7,311 nt of DNA, taken from Deltaproteobacteria bacterium. GTDB lineage: Bacteria; Desulfobacterota; Binatia; Binatales; Binataceae. Shown in pieces: positions 1-5,478 of the stretch. The notes under the pieces were generated by a model. The model had not been told where the DNA came from and made no database searches. It was given only the letters and a program-made list of their open reading frames with translations. The DNA is taken from positions 1-7,311 of the forward strand of contig PMOH01000448.1 in assembly GCA_003161515.1 (NCBI GenBank). The letters are read 5' to 3'. Position 1 is the first letter of the stretch. Every line of letters begins with the position of its first letter. Made by a program: the position numbers and the translations under genes.

Positions 1-275
1 GGATACTTCCGCGCCAGCGCCTTCTTGATCGTGCTCATCCAGTTGGATTCGTACTGGCTGGCGATTTTTCTCATCGAGCCGACCTGCTGACTGGCCTCCT
101 TCATCTGCGCCTTGAGCTCCACCGCTGCTTTGGCTAGGTGCGGATGCATCGCGTGCGCGTTGAGGTCTGACAGGGTCCTGGCGATCAGCTTGAGTTCGTC
201 TTTAATCCGGTCCGCGTAAACGCGGGCCCATTCGAGGTCCATCAGGGTACTACTGGTAGGCTTGGCTTTCGGCAT
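1..275 (-). CDS. Hypothetical charged, helical protein (C-terminus cut by window edge)
   Basis: An open frame on the minus strand starts with ATG at 273-275 and runs without a stop through 91 codons to the left edge. A good ribosome binding site (GTGAGG) sits about four bases upstream of the ATG, which supports both the start and the reality of the gene. The product begins MPKAKPTSSTLMDLEWARVY and is rich in Lys, Glu, Ala and Gln. Long stretches without Pro or Gly (about residues 13-42 and 46-90) suggest an alpha-helical, perhaps coiled-coil, protein. No signal peptide or membrane segment is visible in the part seen. I do not recognise the family. It is divergent from the exported-protein gene at 490, and the 214 bases between them must hold both promoters. 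The function is unknown, and how much of the C-terminus is missing cannot be judged. Confidence 0.72.
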   Translation of the reverse strand, partial: MPKAKPTSSTLMDLEWARVYADRIKDELKLIARTLSDLNAHAMHPHLAKAAVELKAQMKEASQQVGSMRKIASQYESNWMSTIKKALARKY

Positions 276-489
276 GATCCTCACTGTTCCCGATTGATAC
301 CAATTGTCGCAAGTATCGTCCTGTTGCGTAAGGAACTTTCAGTTGTCAGTCTTCGCGGCTCGATTGTCAAACGAGAGCGGGCTGCTCACGCCGGGTGACC
401 GCTGGCATCGTACCATCAATTTGCGCTATTTAGTTACTGCTAGCAGAGTTTTCGTACTTAGAGTCGTAGAACGACCATATGGGGGAAGT
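276..489. promoter_or_regulatory. Divergent intergenic region with a short palindrome and a small hairpin
   Basis: These 214 bases separate the minus-strand gene starting at 275 from the plus-strand gene starting at 490. They are more AT-rich than their surroundings near 415-460. I see a perfect 10-base palindrome CTGCTAGCAG at 437-446. There is also a small hairpin at 463-475 (GTCGT, loop AGA, ACGAC) that ends just before the GGGGGAAG ribosome binding site at 481-488. No clear pair of -35 and -10 boxes can be picked by eye. The palindrome could be an operator for the downstream gene, but that is only an inference. Confidence 0.35.
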
Positions 490-1035
490 ATGCTGTCGAA
501 AATTGGCTTGGTGATTACCGGCATCGTGTTGGCCGTGTTCGCGATTGGGCGGGTTGAGAATGTCGCGAAGCACCGCGGATTCAGTGAATCGGCGGTGTGG
601 GCTCAAGAGTCGGACGACCAGGCCGACGACGCCGTCTCGCAGGACGACGCAGCGCCGCAGGCTGACGCTGCTCCACAGGACGACGCCGACCCGCAGAATG
701 CGAGTGGTTGCAAAGCGGGACCGGCCAGCGGGATCTATTCGGGAACGGTCATGGATAACAACATGGGAGCGGGTACGATTTCCGGAGCCTTCTCCCAATG
801 CGGCGGAAAGCTGACTGGAAATTGGCAGGACACTTTCGTGCCTCCCGCATTCTTCAGCGGGAAAATCAAATCAAACGGCGCGATCAGTGCGAGGATGAAA
901 TTCCACGTTTTCGGCAAATGCGGTTATCTTTTTCACGGCGTTTTCGAAAACGGCAACGAAATCTCCGGTAGCTATACGTTGAATGGATGCAAAGGAATGG
1001 CACCCGACGGCGGCACGTTTCACATGATGAAGTAG
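490..1035 (+). CDS. Small exported hypothetical protein with Asp/Ala/Pro/Gln repeat linker and four-cysteine beta-rich domain
   Basis: I place the start at ATG 490 because a GGGGGAAG ribosome binding site lies directly upstream; the frame is open back to a TTG at 304, but that part looks non-coding. The product is 181 residues. Residues 4-20 are hydrophobic (IGLVITGIVLAVFAIG region) and look like a signal peptide or N-terminal anchor, with a possible cleavage site after AVWA at 35-38. Residues about 39-72 are an acidic low-complexity linker containing three hexapeptide repeats (QDDAAP, QADAAP, QDDADP). Residues 73-181 form a Gly-rich domain with alternating strand-like motifs (GIYSGTV, GTISGAF, KLTGNW, EISGSY) and four cysteines at 74, 104, 144 and 167, which could make two disulfides in the periplasm. 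This pattern suggests a small beta-sheet or barrel-like exported domain, but I do not recognise a family. The gene converges on the dehydrogenase gene 32 bases downstream. Confidence 0.72.
   Translation: MLSKIGLVITGIVLAVFAIGRVENVAKHRGFSESAVWAQESDDQADDAVSQDDAAPQADAAPQDDADPQNASGCKAGPASGIYSGTVMDNNMGAGTISGAFSQCGGKLTGNWQDTFVPPAFFSGKIKSNGAISARMKFHVFGKCGYLFHGVFENGNEISGSYTLNGCKGMAPDGGTFHMMK
640..693 (+). repeat. Three in-frame 18-base tandem repeats encoding QDDAAP-type hexapeptides
   Basis: Three consecutive 18-base units (640-657, 658-675, 676-693) encode QDDAAP, QADAAP and QDDADP in the linker of the exported protein. The first and third units both begin CAGGACGACGC; the middle one has diverged at several third positions. 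The flanking codons (QADDAVS before and QNAS after) look like worn copies. The length keeps the frame, so gain or loss of units would change only the linker length. Confidence 0.75.
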
Positions 1036-1067
1036 CGGACGTTCCAGGCTTGCCGCCTCCAAACGAT

Positions 1068-2081
1068 CTAGCGCGCAATCACCAACTTGGTCGGCGGATC
1101 CAGCAGCGCCGGAATCGCGTCGTCCCAGCTGACTACCTGGCTCGTCACGAGAGCCGGCTGGATCTTCCCCGCGCGCGCGAGTTCCAGCACCTCCGGAATC
1201 ACAGTTCGCGGATGCCCGCGTCCGGTCACGAACGTCATGCCCGTGATGTACATGTCGAACAGCGGCATCGGCGTCGTCTCTCCCGGATGAATCCCGCAAT
1301 TGGTGCAAACTCCTCCCGGCGCGGTCGATCGAATCGCGCATAGCATCCCGGCCTGCGTCGCACACGCCGCCACCGTGATCGGATACGGACCCGTCTTCTT
1401 GGGTGGTGGCCCCTCGCGCACCGACGCGCCAAGCTCAGACGCTAGCTTCAGCCTTCCCGAGTTGTCATCGACGTAATCGACTCGCGACGCGCCGCATGCG
1501 AGCGCGATTTGAATCGCGTACAGCCCGATACTGCCGCCGCCGACAATCAGCACCGGCGCGCCGGGATTGTCACGCAGCATTGGCGCGACCGTCCGCCACG
1601 CGTCGGGGATATTATCCGCGGCGCTCGCCATGTCGGCGGCGGCGAGACCGTCGGGCATCGCCACCAGCATCGCGTCTGCGTATGGAATTTTCATCAGGTC
1701 CGAAAGCGCGCCGCCGAAATTCCCGCCGAGCGCGCCGATGCCGTACATACCGGTGCCGCGCACGCGCTCGCAATTCCCCGTCAGCCCGCGGCGGCATCGG
1801 TCGCAACTGCCGCATGAAATCTGAAACGACGGCACCACCCGGTCGCCCGCCTTGAACGCCGTCACACCATCGCCAACCTCGACCACGACGCCGACCGATT
1901 CATGTCCTAACGGAAAGCCGCCGCCAAACATCGGCGCCTCCCCGCGCAGCAGCAACGTGTCCAGGTCGCAGGTAGCAACCGCCAGCGGCCGCACCAGCGC
2001 CTGCCCAGCGCCGTCGATTTTCGGCGCCGCAACCTCGCGCCATTCCAGTTTCCCCGGCCCAACATAGGTTAACTCACGCAT
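1068..2081 (-). CDS. Zinc-dependent alcohol dehydrogenase-like oxidoreductase (MDR superfamily)
   Basis: The start is ATG at 2079-2081, chosen because a strong GGAGGA ribosome binding site lies six bases upstream; the frame stays open further upstream, but only through repeat sequence. The 337-residue product has the medium-chain dehydrogenase/reductase layout. The GroES-like catalytic domain has probable catalytic-zinc ligands Cys38, His60-Glu61 (GHE motif) and possibly Asp157. A structural-zinc lobe holds four cysteines at 90, 93, 96 and 104 (CGSCDRCRRGLTGNC). The Rossmann domain has the dinucleotide motif VLIVGGGSIG at 177-186. Acidic residues after the second strand (VDYVDD, about 201-206) favour NAD(H) over NADP(H). 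The full set of zinc ligands argues for an active cytoplasmic alcohol or polyol dehydrogenase; the substrate cannot be told. It is divergent from a LysR-type gene, its likely regulator. No terminator is visible in the 32 bases between its stop and the convergent gene. Confidence 0.88.
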   Translation of the reverse strand: MRELTYVGPGKLEWREVAAPKIDGAGQALVRPLAVATCDLDTLLLRGEAPMFGGGFPLGHESVGVVVEVGDGVTAFKAGDRVVPSFQISCGSCDRCRRGLTGNCERVRGTGMYGIGALGGNFGGALSDLMKIPYADAMLVAMPDGLAAADMASAADNIPDAWRTVAPMLRDNPGAPVLIVGGGSIGLYAIQIALACGASRVDYVDDNSGRLKLASELGASVREGPPPKKTGPYPITVAACATQAGMLCAIRSTAPGGVCTNCGIHPGETTPMPLFDMYITGMTFVTGRGHPRTVIPEVLELARAGKIQPALVTSQVVSWDDAIPALLDPPTKLVIAR

Positions 2082-2090
2082 CGACGGTCC

Positions 2091-2166
2091 TCCAAAAATC
2101 CGGTCCCCTTCCCGCCGTCTCCAAATCCGGTTCCCCTTCCCGCGCGGGAAGGGGTTAGGGGTTAGG
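2091..2166. repeat. GC-rich intergenic repeat: two TCCAAA-CCGG-CCCCTTCCCGC copies, a perfect palindrome and GGGGTTA heptamers
   Basis: Two nearly identical copies of a roughly 24-base unit lie at 2091-2115 and 2120-2143. Each starts TCCAAA, continues through ATCCGG and ends CCCCTTCCCGC. The second copy forms the left arm of a perfect 22-base palindrome at 2133-2154 (core CTTCCCGCGCGGGAAG). This is followed by two tandem GGGGTTA heptamers at 2151-2164. Read on the minus strand it translates as NLTPNPFPRGKG, a phrase typical of spurious translations of dispersed intergenic repeats in proteobacterial genomes. It lies directly upstream of the dehydrogenase gene, and the first copy overlaps that gene's ribosome binding site. 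It is probably a REP-like dispersed element; copy number elsewhere in the genome cannot be seen here. Confidence 0.6.
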
Positions 2167-2337
2167 TTCCTCGGATCAATCGCCACGCCCGCGCCGTCAT
2201 TTCCTTGTAGGGACCGCTGCGCGATTTTCAAAAACCGGAACCGGCTTCGCGTGCGCGAAGCTGTCCGAGGTCCATCCTCCCCTCGCGTTGCTCAGGTCGT
2301 CAGGATGACAGAAAAGATTCCACCTCAAACCGCTTGC

Positions 2338-2368
2338 GTATGCATAATCGCCACGCAAAAATGCATAC
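2338..2368 (+). promoter_or_regulatory. Inverted repeat, candidate LysR-type autoregulatory operator
   Basis: A perfect inverted repeat has arms GTATGCAT (2338-2345) and ATGCATAC (2361-2368) with a 15-base spacer. It ends two bases before the ATG of the LysR-type gene at 2371. LysR-family proteins commonly bind interrupted dyads near their own start and between themselves and a divergent target. This repeat therefore fits an autorepression site, and perhaps also control of the dehydrogenase on the other strand. No conventional ribosome binding site is visible before this ATG, because the right arm occupies that space. Confidence 0.5.
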
Positions 2369-2370
2369 CA

Positions 2371-3300
2371 ATGGAATGGACCGACTTGCGCTTCTTCCTC
2401 GCCGCAGTGCGCGGCGGCAATCTCTCAGCCGCGGCGCGCGAGCTGGGCGTCAACTACACCACCGTGGGACGCCGGCTTGACGGCCTACAGCGCACGCTCG
2501 GCGCCACGCTGATCCAGCGCACGCCCGACGGCCTGACGCTCACGCGTGCCGGTGAAGCGGTGAAGGAGCTGTGCGAAAAAATCGAAACCACCGCGCTGGA
2601 GATCGAGCGTCGCGCCGCAGGTCAGGATCGCGAACTCGGCGGCACCGTCCGCCTGACTGCTACCGAAACCCTCGCCGCGAGATTTCTAATCCCGGCGATG
2701 GCAACGCTGCGCAAACGCCATCCGGAGCTCGAAATAGAATTGATCCCCGACTATCGCATCCTCGACCTCTCGCGCCAGCAAGCCGATCTCGCGATGCGCA
2801 ATGCGCGCCCCGCCGACCCGCGCCTCGTATGCCGCCGCGTCGGCGGCTTCGCGATCACTTTGTACGCTTCCCGCGCCTATCTCGCTGAGCGCGGCCGGCC
2901 GAAGCGTGGCGCAGGGCTCGCCGGCCACGACCTAGTCTCGTGGACCTATCTGCTGCCCGCGAGGCGCGGACAGTTCATGGGCGAATCGGTAACCGACGCG
3001 CGAATCGTGTTCCGCAGCAACAGCACGCTCGCGCTCACGCAAGCGGTCGCCGAGGGCTTCGGAATCGGCTTCGTCCCGTGCTACCTGGCCGACGAAGATC
3101 CGCGCTTGGTGCGAGTCTGGCCCGATGTCGCACCACATATGCAGAAGCTATGGCTAATCCATCACGAAGATCTCCGCCGCACCGCCCGCATCAAACTGGT
3201 CTCCGACGCAATCGCCGCCGCACTGCGCCGCGAGTCCCGCGTCCTGCGCGGAGAATCGCCGCGCCGGAATGCAAGAAGCAGACCCCAAAACCCCGTTTAG
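2371..3300 (+). CDS. LysR-family transcriptional regulator
   Basis: The 309-residue product starts at ATG 2371 (MEWTDLRFFLAAV), where the family's N-terminal motif begins; the frame is open upstream to 2251, but that extension does not resemble the family. Residues 2-62 are the winged helix-turn-helix DNA-binding domain (GNLSAAARELGVNYTTVGRRL recognition region, then the wing LGATLIQRTPDGLTLTRAG). A linker helix spans about 63-88. Residues 91-290 are the periplasmic-binding-protein-like effector domain with typical segments (GTVRLTATET, ADLAMRNARPAD, GIGFVPCYLA). The last 20 residues are Arg-rich and probably an extra tail. It is a cytoplasmic activator or repressor that responds to a small ligand not identifiable here. 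Divergence from the dehydrogenase gene makes that gene the likely target. Its 3' end abuts the promoter of the tRNA operon with no visible terminator. Confidence 0.92.
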   Translation: MEWTDLRFFLAAVRGGNLSAAARELGVNYTTVGRRLDGLQRTLGATLIQRTPDGLTLTRAGEAVKELCEKIETTALEIERRAAGQDRELGGTVRLTATETLAARFLIPAMATLRKRHPELEIELIPDYRILDLSRQQADLAMRNARPADPRLVCRRVGGFAITLYASRAYLAERGRPKRGAGLAGHDLVSWTYLLPARRGQFMGESVTDARIVFRSNSTLALTQAVAEGFGIGFVPCYLADEDPRLVRVWPDVAPHMQKLWLIHHEDLRRTARIKLVSDAIAAALRRESRVLRGESPRRNARSRPQNPV

Positions 3301-3301
3301 C

Positions 3302-3330
3302 TTGACAGTCGTAACGCCGCCGAATAGCTT
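3302..3330 (+). promoter_or_regulatory. Candidate promoter of the tRNA-rpmG-secE-nusG operon
   Basis: A perfect TTGACA -35 hexamer lies at 3302-3307, starting two bases after the LysR stop codon. With a 17-base spacer, the -10 position is TAGCTT at 3325-3330, which matches TATAAT at only three positions. Transcription would start near 3337, about 20 bases before the first tRNA. Strong stable-RNA operons often combine a consensus -35 with a poorer -10 and a GC-rich discriminator. The position is right, but the -10 is weak, so confidence is moderate. Confidence 0.5.
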
Positions 3331-3357
3331 TTCCTTCTTAACTGTGTTTCGTTGTTT

Positions 3358-3429
3358 GCCGATGTAGCTCAACGGTAGAGCACCTGATTTGTAATCAGGT
3401 GGTTGCGAGTTCGATTCTCGCCATCGGCT
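3358..3429 (+). tRNA. trnT: tRNA-Thr (anticodon TGT)
   Basis: A complete 72-base cloverleaf. The acceptor stem pairs GCCGATG with CATCGGC, and the D stem pairs GCTC with GAGC. The anticodon stem CCTGA/TCAGG encloses loop TTTGTAA with anticodon TGT at 3390-3392. The T stem pairs GCGAG with CTCGC. The discriminator is T3429. CCA is not encoded. It is the first gene of the four-tRNA cluster and corresponds in identity and order to thrU of E. coli. Confidence 0.97.
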
Positions 3430-3452
3430 TGGTCGGCACGATCGCCTTGCGC

Positions 3453-3538
3453 GGAGAGGTTCCCGAGTGGACAAAGGGAGCAGACTGTAAATCTGCCGGC
3501 TTATGCCTTCGAAGGTTCGAATCCTTCCCTCTCCACCA
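3453..3538 (+). tRNA. trnY: tRNA-Tyr (anticodon GTA), CCA encoded
   Basis: An 86-base class II tRNA including an encoded CCA at 3536-3538. The acceptor stem pairs GGAGAGG with CCTCTCC. The anticodon stem GCAGA/TCTGC encloses loop CTGTAAA with anticodon GTA at 3487-3489. There is a long variable arm, and the T stem pairs GAAGG with CCTTC. The spacer from tRNA-Thr is 23 bases. The long variable arm is the normal bacterial feature of tRNA-Tyr. Confidence 0.97.
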
Positions 3539-3569
3539 GTATAATGATGGGTTAGGATGGATTGGGAGT

Positions 3570-3642
3570 GCGGGAATAGCTCAGTTGGTAGAGCGCGAGC
3601 CTTCCAAGCTCGGGGTCGCGGGTTCGAGTCCCGTTTCCCGCT
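3570..3642 (+). tRNA. trnG: tRNA-Gly (anticodon TCC)
   Basis: A 73-base cloverleaf with acceptor stem GCGGGAA/TTCCCGC and D stem GCTC/GAGC. The anticodon stem CGAGC/GCTCG encloses loop CTTCCAA with anticodon TCC at 3603-3605. The T arm is GCGGG TTCGAGT CCCGT, with one G-T pair. CCA is not encoded; the gene runs into six T bases (3642-3647). It corresponds to glyT in the E. coli cluster and reads GGA and GGG codons. Confidence 0.97.
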
Positions 3643-3710
3643 TTTTTCAGTGAATTTGAATCGGGCGGTCAGGTTTGCCAGGAGTGTTTTTATCGATTGT
3701 TCGTACGGAT

Positions 3711-3783
<73 letters not shown>

Positions 3784-3843
3784 TTCCAGATTTGCGCGTT
3801 GGCGTCATTTCACTGAAAAGGAAATTTTTCGAGGCGTATTATA

Positions 3844-3999
3844 ATGAGAGATCTGATTTCGCTTTCGTGCGAGACCTGCAAGTCGCGCAACTACACGACC
3901 AGCAAGAACAAGAAGACGCAGACCGACAAGTTTGCGATCAAGAAATTCTGCTCGAAGTGCCGCGCCCACACCGTACACAAAGAAGGCAAAATAACGTAA
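3844..3999 (+). CDS. rpmG: 50S ribosomal protein L33, zinc-ribbon form
   Basis: ATG 3844 opens a 51-codon frame ending at TAA 3997-3999, of normal L33 length. The product begins MRDLISLSCETCKSRNYTTS, with the family's YTTSKNKK region and two CxxC pairs (Cys9/Cys12 and Cys36/Cys39), so it is the zinc-binding version. It binds 23S rRNA near the E site of the large subunit. A GAGG ribosome binding site at 3831-3834 sits nine bases before the start. The gene lies between tRNA-Thr(GGT) and tRNA-Trp, the common place for rpmG when it sits next to secE and nusG. The tuf gene often found just before it is missing. The zinc form matters because zinc-starved bacteria often switch to a cysteine-free paralogue; no such paralogue or Zur site is visible here. 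Confidence 0.96.
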   Translation: MRDLISLSCETCKSRNYTTSKNKKTQTDKFAIKKFCSKCRAHTVHKEGKIT

Positions 4000-4007
4000 T
4001 TGTAGAG

Positions 4008-4033
4008 ACGCGGTGCAGATCAACTACCCGCGT
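4008..4033 (+). other. Hairpin between rpmG and tRNA-Trp
   Basis: ACGCGG at 4008-4013 can pair with CCGCGT at 4028-4033 (six base pairs, loop 14 bases) in the 49-base spacer between the rpmG stop and tRNA-Trp. There is no T run after it, so it does not look like a terminator. It may help separate the tRNA from the mRNA during processing, but it could also be chance pairing in GC-rich DNA. Confidence 0.3.
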
Positions 4034-4048
4034 AGACGGTTAAAACAA

Positions 4049-4125
4049 GGGTCAGTAGCTCCAATTGGCAGAGCATCGGACTCCAAATCCGAGGGTTCCA
4101 GGTTCGACCCCTGGCTGGCCCGCCA
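4049..4125 (+). tRNA. trnW: tRNA-Trp (anticodon CCA), CCA end encoded
   Basis: A 77-base gene including the encoded CCA at 4123-4125. The acceptor stem pairs GGGTCAG with CTGGCCC (one T-G wobble), the discriminator is G4122, and the D stem pairs GCTC with GAGC. The anticodon stem TCGGA/TCCGA encloses loop CTCCAAA with anticodon CCA at 4083-4085. The T stem pairs CCAGG with CCTGG. Its place between rpmG and secE is widely conserved in bacteria. It lies inside a polycistronic unit and must be cut out of the mRNA. Confidence 0.97.
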
Positions 4126-4140
4126 AAATTTCTCGAAAAT

Positions 4141-4156
4141 TAACGGACTTGCGTTA
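4141..4156 (+). other. Small hairpin in the secE leader
   Basis: TAACG (4141-4145) and CGTTA (4152-4156) can form a five-pair stem with loop GACTTG. The stem ends on the first base of AGG (4156-4158), the only ribosome-binding-site-like bases before secE at 4167. It could modulate initiation, but so short a stem may be chance. Confidence 0.25.
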
Positions 4157-4166
4157 GGCACGAAAA

Positions 4167-4370
4167 ATGAATACTGTGAAAAGTTACTTCAATCAGGGCG
4201 TAAGTTTCGTTCAGGAAGCATGGACGGAGCTTGCCAAGGTCCATTACCCGTCGCCCAAGGAGACCATGCAGGCCACGATCGTGGTTGTCGGTCTGACGTT
4301 TGTGATGGCTTTGTGGCTCGGAGTGATCGATTTTTTTGCGGTGCGCGGCGTCCAGATGCTGCTCCGTTAG
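4167..4370 (+). CDS. secE: Preprotein translocase subunit SecE
   Basis: The 67-residue product is the short single-membrane-span form of SecE found in most bacteria (E. coli has a longer three-span form). Residues about 15-36 form the amphipathic surface helix with the conserved core EAWTELAKVHYPSPKET, and residues about 37-58 form the one transmembrane helix. The usual Trp-Pro of this core is Tyr-Pro here (HYP). SecE clamps SecY in the inner membrane and is essential for protein export. The gene sits between tRNA-Trp and nusG, its normal neighbour. The ribosome binding site is weak (AGG at 4156-4158, eight bases before ATG), as is common in this operon. Confidence 0.95.
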   Translation: MNTVKSYFNQGVSFVQEAWTELAKVHYPSPKETMQATIVVVGLTFVMALWLGVIDFFAVRGVQMLLR

Positions 4371-4402
4371 TTAACGACCGGACGTGTAATTGCTGATTTC
4401 CA

Positions 4403-4966
4403 ATGACTGAACCCACTACCGAAACCGCCAAGCCCGCGATGAAGTGGTATATCGTCCACACTTACTCGGGCTACGAGCACAAGGCCAAGGCCGCGCTCGA
4501 GGAGCGGGTGCGCTCGCTTCATAAGGAAGAAAAAATCGGCAAGGTGCTGGTCCCGATCGAACGGGTGCAGGAACTCGGCAAGGGCGGCGCGCGAAAAGTA
4601 TCGAGCCGCAAATTTTTTCCCGGATATATTTTCGTGCAGATGGTCCTCGACGACGAGACCTGGCACGTAATTAAAGATACGCCGAAGATTACCGGCTTCG
4701 TCGGGCATTCGACCAACCCGCCCGAGGTGCCGATGTCCGAGGTCGAAGAAATCGAGCAGCAGATGGAGGAGGGCGCGCTGCGTCCGAAACCCAAGGTGCT
4801 GTTCGAAGTCGGCGAGGCGATCAAAGTCGTCGACGGGCCCTTCCAGGACTTCAACGGCACGGTCGAGGAAGTCAAGCCGGAGAAGGGCAAGGTGCGTGTG
4901 CTGATTTCGATTTTCGGGCGCGCGACTCCGGTCGAGCTCGATTTTGTGCAGGTAGAGAAGGCCTGA
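4403..4966 (+). CDS. nusG: Transcription termination/antitermination factor NusG
   Basis: The 187-residue product has both NusG domains at normal length. The NGN domain starts at MKWYIVHTYSGYEHKAK (13-29) and contains the conserved RKFFPGYIFVQM segment (69-80) that contacts RNA polymerase. The KOW domain (about 136-187) contains VGEAIKVVDGPFQDFNGTV and ends in FGRATPVELDFVQVEK. NusG binds the clamp of elongating RNA polymerase, suppresses pausing, and through KOW links to Rho or to ribosomal protein S10. The first 12 residues are a Thr/Glu-rich extension typical of many homologues; Met13 would be an alternative start, but ATG 4403 gives the usual family length. No clear Shine-Dalgarno sequence precedes it. 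The gene is 32 bases after secE and surely co-transcribed. Confidence 0.97.
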   Translation: MTEPTTETAKPAMKWYIVHTYSGYEHKAKAALEERVRSLHKEEKIGKVLVPIERVQELGKGGARKVSSRKFFPGYIFVQMVLDDETWHVIKDTPKITGFVGHSTNPPEVPMSEVEEIEQQMEEGALRPKPKVLFEVGEAIKVVDGPFQDFNGTVEEVKPEKGKVRVLISIFGRATPVELDFVQVEKA

Positions 4967-4981
4967 GGACGAAAGCAATCG

Positions 4982-5029
4982 AATTCGCCGAGGTGCGCTC
5001 CCTGAGTGCGCTGGCGGCGTTAGCGAATT
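4982..5029 (+). promoter_or_regulatory. Structured nusG-rplK leader hairpin, candidate L1 autoregulatory site
   Basis: The 86 bases between nusG and rplK contain a strong hairpin at 4986-5016. CGCC (4986-4989) pairs with GGCG (5013-5016). Two unpaired bases GA (4990-4991) follow on the 5' side. Then GGTGCGCTC (4992-5000) pairs with GAGTGCGCT (5004-5012), with some G-T wobbles, around loop CCT. Outside it, AATTCGC (4982-4988) can pair with GCGAATT (5023-5029), an alternative or extended base stem. In E. coli, L1 represses the L11-L1 operon by binding the rplK leader at a site that mimics its 23S rRNA target, two helices joined by an asymmetric loop. The position and asymmetric bulge fit that idea, but binding is not proven here. 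Confidence 0.5.
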
Positions 5030-5052
5030 GAACTGAATTCACTGGAAAAAAA

Positions 5053-5478
5053 GTGGCTAAGAAAGTAGTCGGATCGATCAAGCTGCAGATTCCGGCCGGC
5101 GCGGCGAATCCGTCGCCGCCGGTGGGGCCCGCGCTCGGACAGCGCGGCGTCAATATCATGGAGTTCTGCAAGGCCTTCAACGCGCAGACCCAGAATATGC
5201 AGGGCCTCGTCATCCCGGTGATCGTCACCGTCTATGCCGACCGCTCGTTTACCTTCATCACCAAGAGCCCGCCCGCTTCTATCCTCTTGTTGCGTGCTGC
5301 GGGAATTGAAAAAGGATCGCCGATGCCGAACAAGAACAAGGTCGGCAAGGTCACCCGCGCGCAAGTCGAGGAAATCGCCAAGACCAAGTTGAAGGACCTG
5401 ACCGCGGCCGATTTGGCTGCGGCCGTGAACACAGTCTCGGGCACCGCGCGCAGCATGGGTATCGAGGTTTCTGACTAA
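5053..5478 (+). CDS. rplK: 50S ribosomal protein L11
   Basis: The start is GTG at 5053, giving the family N-terminus MAKKVVGSIKLQIPAGAANP and the standard length of 141 residues. The N-terminal domain carries the Pro-rich helix (PSPPVGPALGQRGVNIMEFC, 20-39), where thiopeptide antibiotics act. The C-terminal RNA-binding domain includes VGKVTRAQVEEIA (97-109) and ends in GTARSMGIEVSD (130-141). L11 forms the base of the L7/L12 stalk with 23S rRNA helices 43-44 and is needed for full elongation-factor GTPase activity and for the stringent response. Its stop TAA overlaps the rplA start by one base (TAATG), a sign of translational coupling with L1. The ribosome binding site is weak (GGA about six bases upstream of GTG), and the leader may bind L1. 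Confidence 0.98.
   Translation: MAKKVVGSIKLQIPAGAANPSPPVGPALGQRGVNIMEFCKAFNAQTQNMQGLVIPVIVTVYADRSFTFITKSPPASILLLRAAGIEKGSPMPNKNKVGKVTRAQVEEIAKTKLKDLTAADLAAAVNTVSGTARSMGIEVSD

Noticed and set aside
304..489. A 62-codon upstream extension of the exported protein beginning at TTG 304
   Set aside because: It has no ribosome binding site, and the peptide has no signal-like or conserved character; ATG 490 has a ribosome binding site and gives a sensible signal segment.
1036..1067. Bidirectional terminator between the convergent exported-protein and dehydrogenase genes
   Set aside because: The 32 bases show no inverted repeat followed by a T run on either strand.
871..1365. Minus-strand open frame of about 164 codons overlapping the convergent gene ends
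   Set aside because: It is out of frame with the dehydrogenase and has an Arg/Asp-rich composition typical of antisense GC-rich coding sequence.
2082..2231. A 50-codon N-terminal extension of the dehydrogenase
   Set aside because: It translates the palindromic repeat, lies upstream of the strong GGAGGA site, and is not part of the MDR fold.
2251..2370. A 40-codon N-terminal extension of the LysR protein
   Set aside because: LysR proteins start at the equivalent of residue 1-5 of MEWTDLRFF; the extension covers the inverted repeat and has no family similarity.
3540..3545. Perfect TATAAT after tRNA-Tyr as an internal promoter
   Set aside because: No fitting -35 box lies at 16-18 bases upstream, and the same TATAAT occurs across the rpmG and rplJ start codons (3840-3845, 6232-6237), where it cannot drive those genes as a -10 box.
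4152..5023. Recurring CGTTAG in the secE, nusG and rplK leaders (4152, 4365, 5018)
   Set aside because: A six-base word three times in about 900 bases, one of them spanning a stop codon, is too weak for a regulatory motif.
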